NCBI GenBank assembly: GCA_030706265.1
Contig: JAUZOX010000124.1
Coordinates: 1-7,390 of the forward strand
DNA from: Bacteroidota bacterium
GTDB taxonomy: Bacteria > Bacteroidota > Bacteroidia > Bacteroidales > Cfx3-03
Reading direction: 5' to 3'
Length of the DNA stretch: 7,390 bases
Program-made: the position numbers and the translations under genes
The notes under the pieces: model-generated
The model's database searches: none
What the model saw: only the letters and a program-made list of their open reading frames with translations
Told to the model about the DNA's origin: nothing
In this document: piece after piece, positions 5,651 through 7,390 of the stretch
Position numbering within the stretch: the first letter of the stretch is position 1
How the letters are laid out: each line of letters begins with the position of its first letter

Positions 5651-6082
5651 TTAATCTTTCTCCTGCTCAAGCAACTTGCCATTGGCATCATATATCAATG
5701 CCTTTCCCTTTTGAACCACCACTTCGTATGTAATCTTTTCTCCGGCAGTGATTTTTTCAGCATCCAGGATGGGTTTACCCTTATACTTATCATTAATCGA
5801 TTTCAATACGGCGGCAGGTAACTCCGTTGATTTAATTTTAAGTTCTGTTTCAAGCATCTTTCCTTTTGCATCATAGGCAATGGTCATCTCCTGACCGTTG
5901 TTTTTTATGGCAACTTCATATTCGGCACCTTCTTTTTCCCATTTTGCATCTGATGCTTTGGGAAATTGCTTTTCAAAAGATGCTTTGACAGCTGCCGGAA
6001 CCTTAACGGCATTCGCTTTTTGTGCATTTGCTGAGAAACAGATCAGAAACACACCAAGGGTGATTAAAAACACTTTTTTCAT
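5651..6082 (-). CDS. Periplasmic PepSY-like domain protein
   Basis: This is a 143-residue exported protein. A signal peptide (residues 1-20, MKK then a hydrophobic core) ends in SANA before QKANA, a good signal peptidase I site. The mature part is two related PepSY-like (BLIP-like fold) repeats of about 50 residues. Repeat one, about 28-77, runs from VPAAVKASFEKQFPKA to AYDAKGKML; repeat two, about 88-138, runs from LPAAVLKSINDKY to IYDANGKLL. The mature protein is rich in lysine and has no cysteine or evident catalytic residues. Such proteins are common in Bacteroidota and are thought to bind or inhibit partners, but no function is established for this one. It stands alone between a -7 box just upstream and its own terminator. 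Confidence 0.9.
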   Translation of the reverse strand: MKKVFLITLGVFLICFSANAQKANAVKVPAAVKASFEKQFPKASDAKWEKEGAEYEVAIKNNGQEMTIAYDAKGKMLETELKIKSTELPAAVLKSINDKYKGKPILDAEKITAGEKITYEVVVQKGKALIYDANGKLLEQEKD

Positions 6083-6110
6083 GGTACTTTGATTTAGATT
6101 AATAATATGA

Positions 6111-6118
6111 CAAATCTA
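6111..6118 (-). promoter_or_regulatory. Candidate -7 box for the PepSY-like gene
   Basis: Minus-strand TAGATTTG fits TAnnTTTG and sits 28 bp before the ATG at 6082, giving a leader of about 20 nt. No clear -33 TTTG was found at the usual distance. Confidence 0.45.
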
Positions 6119-6154
6119 AACCCCGAATCTGTTTTAATCTTGAATTTCAGAATA

Positions 6155-6185
6155 CTCCATAAAATATTTAAACTATTTCATGGAG
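6155..6185 (-). terminator. Terminator-like hairpin after the NIPSNAP gene
   Basis: CTCCATAAAATA (6155-6166) pairs with TATTTCATGGAG (6174-6185) around a 7-base loop. The one non-canonical position is a G-U wobble in the minus-strand RNA but an A-C mismatch on the other strand, so the minus-strand RNA folds better. It begins about 24 bp after the NIPSNAP stop. The following sequence (TATTCTG) is a poor U-tract, so it may protect the RNA end or terminate weakly. Confidence 0.4.
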
Positions 6186-6208
6186 CTGTTTCTATAGCCG
6201 GACTATAT

Positions 6209-7009
6209 CTAAAGATCGGAATAATCAGTGGGCTGTAAAAATAAAATGTCAGAGTGTGAAACATTCTTCTGGTATTCCGGCATGGCCGAAAGTTTTTTCC
6301 AATCCGGATTAGCTTTGAAAACCTTCCAGTGGTCTTCCCGGTCAGCTTTATTGGCATAGGTTGTCAGATACATCAGGTTGGGCATATGACTACCGGAAAT
6401 GACATCTCCCCAAAAGACCGGGTTGGAATCAATCTGCTTAAAGATATTGATCTCGCTTTCATTAAACATTTTCACTTTACTCAGATGGCGTTCTTCGGTC
6501 GGTGATTCATAGCTACGCAACTCATAGATCCTTTCCGATTTTGCCGTCTTGAGCTTTGGAACAGCCATTTCAGGCATCTTGACAAATGCTTTCATGATCA
6601 CTGTTTCATACCTTTTATAGGGAGGGTTATCGTAGGTTGCATTTAAATAATCATTCCCGGCTGTCTGATATTGTTTATCATTTTGCAACTGTTCGGGCAA
6701 AAGGAGAAGGTGTTCCATTGACTTGAACGGAATCAGGACATATACTTTTAAACCCGTAGTATCAGCGGGCAACGTTCTCATGACCGCTGTTTTATTGATG
6801 CCTATTCTATGCAGAGCCGGCAACAAGGCGTTCTGCAGATAATTTTCAACTCTTTCCTGTTGGCTTTTATTGTTAAACTGGTATATCCGCAGTTGATAAT
6901 ACTCCCGTGCAGGAGTCTTGGCTAAAATCTGGGAAATTCCAATTGAAGTTAACAATAAAAAAGCAAGTCCTAATTTTCTGAATAGGTTGTAGTTGTGATT
7001 TTTTTGCAT
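6209..7009 (-). CDS. Secreted NIPSNAP-domain protein
   Basis: The 266-residue protein has a signal peptide (about residues 1-30: basic FRK, then LGLAFLLLTSIGIS, with likely cleavage after ILA). The mature part has two NIPSNAP-type ferredoxin-like segments. The first, about 36-140, starts YYQLRIYQFNNKSQQE; the second, about 159-262, starts RIYELRSYESPTEERH, contains NPVFWGDVISGSHMPNLMY and ends near the C-terminus. NIPSNAP domains occur in Bacteroidota exported proteins and in mitochondrial proteins; the biochemical role of the bacterial ones is not established. The frame is open upstream to an ATG at 7198, but that extension covers a strong minus-strand terminator (7129-7161) and would bury the signal peptide, so the ATG at 7009 is chosen. 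No clean -7 box was seen upstream. Confidence 0.9.
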   Translation of the reverse strand: MQKNHNYNLFRKLGLAFLLLTSIGISQILAKTPAREYYQLRIYQFNNKSQQERVENYLQNALLPALHRIGINKTAVMRTLPADTTGLKVYVLIPFKSMEHLLLLPEQLQNDKQYQTAGNDYLNATYDNPPYKRYETVIMKAFVKMPEMAVPKLKTAKSERIYELRSYESPTEERHLSKVKMFNESEINIFKQIDSNPVFWGDVISGSHMPNLMYLTTYANKADREDHWKVFKANPDWKKLSAMPEYQKNVSHSDILFLQPTDYSDL

Positions 7010-7128
7010 GACATAAAAATGGTTAATGATGATCAGAATTGATGAATTTAGTTTCATTTGCAGAGTAGCCCTAATTGAATTGTAAAAATAGAAACAAATT
7101 AAAAATATGCCAAAGGCGAACAGGAAAA

Positions 7129-7161
7129 TAAAAAAATAGCGTACAAAGCAATGTACGCTAT
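7129..7161 (-). terminator. Intrinsic terminator downstream of the YceI-family gene
   Basis: ATAGCGTACA (7136-7145) pairs perfectly with TGTACGCTAT (7152-7161) around the loop AAGCAA. In the minus-strand RNA the stem runs into seven Us and then AUUUU. It lies about 85 bp after the YceI stop and upstream of the NIPSNAP ATG at 7009, so it separates these transcripts and argues against the longer NIPSNAP start. Confidence 0.88.
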
Positions 7162-7213
7162 CAAACAGAAAAGATAATAATTTCCAAACCCAGGCCAATA
7201 TCTTTAAAAACCC

Positions 7214-7234
7214 GTTAACTTAAAGGGTGTTAAC
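7214..7234. repeat. Paired GTTAAC palindromes after the YceI-family gene
   Basis: GTTAAC occurs at 7214-7219 and 7229-7234, separated by 9 bases and flanked by A and T runs. As self-complementary hexamers they could fold into a weak 6-bp hairpin. This starts 13 bp after the YceI stop and may be a minor 3' structure before the strong terminator at 7129-7161, or just two HpaI-type palindromes. Confidence 0.35.
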
Positions 7235-7246
7235 TTTTTAAAAAGA

Positions 7247-7390
7247 TCATTGTTTTCTGAATTCCGCGTTGGCCGTAATGGTAACATCATCACCCAGCAT
7301 GGCAGCCGTAAAGGAGGGCCCGATTCCAAAATCACTTCTTTTGACCTTACCCGAAATCTTAAAACCGGCAATCGGTTGTTTCGATACCGG
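7247..7390 (-). CDS. YceI-family protein, C-terminal end (partial)
   Basis: Forty-seven codons ending in TGA at 7247-7249 are visible; the 5' part lies beyond the window. The residues include GFKISGKVKRSDFGIG (9-24), then AAMLGDDVTITANAEFRK, which matches the C-terminal beta strands of YceI proteins, including the KRSDFGIG motif and the DDVTI strand. YceI proteins form a lipocalin-like barrel that binds polyisoprenoid or other lipids and are usually secreted or periplasmic. The visible piece is too short to say which ligand, or whether a signal peptide is present. It reads toward the NIPSNAP gene but is separated from it by the terminator at 7129-7161. Confidence 0.85.
   Translation of the reverse strand, partial: PVSKQPIAGFKISGKVKRSDFGIGPSFTAAMLGDDVTITANAEFRKQ

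Noticed and set aside
7010..7198. A 63-residue N-terminal extension of the NIPSNAP protein
   Set aside because: It would run through a strong terminator and place the signal peptide inside the protein.

Overview
The window looks like a chromosomal segment of a Bacteroidota bacterium, probably in or near the Bacteroidales. Four things suggest this: Bacteroidota-style -7 boxes (TAnnTTTG) in front of several genes, the lack of clear Shine-Dalgarno sequences, a long PurF-family protein of the kind common in this phylum, and small exported proteins (PepSY-like, NIPSNAP, YceI) typical of these genomes. Nearly everything lies on the minus strand. The one exception is a small lipoprotein gene at 3051-3470. 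Base composition is moderately AT-rich, and no transposon, phage, CRISPR array, tRNA or rRNA was seen.

Left part (1-1664): the first codons of an exported or membrane-anchored protein run off the left edge (1-53). Upstream of it, on the minus strand, is an MBOAT-family O-acyltransferase (AlgI/DltB type) of about 495 residues. It is split into two frames by a one-base shift near 976-992. The gap between the two genes holds an imperfect two-copy tandem repeat of about 54 bp, and the second copy runs into the start codon of the left-edge gene.

Middle part (1876-3470): greA and a HIT-family gene form a compact operon, ended by a strong intrinsic terminator that overlaps the HIT stop codon. The inferred greA leader (about 100 nt) carries a long hairpin that pairs continuously only in the greA-sense RNA, so it may be an attenuator. 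A small lipoprotein with a Rieske-like fold is transcribed divergently from greA. It has lost both histidine ligands but keeps three cysteines.

Right part (3473-7390): a 633-residue PurF-family enzyme has an intact N-terminal-nucleophile glutaminase and PRPP site. It is followed by a periplasmic PepSY-like protein, a secreted NIPSNAP-domain protein and the C-terminal end of a YceI-family protein. Each of the last three is followed by its own terminator or terminator-like hairpin, so they are probably separate transcripts. Apart from greA-HIT, the genes do not form an evident shared pathway. I see no convincing new multi-gene system. The best candidates for follow-up are the greA leader hairpin, the His-less Rieske-like lipoprotein, the tandem repeat at 47-154 and the acyltransferase frameshift.
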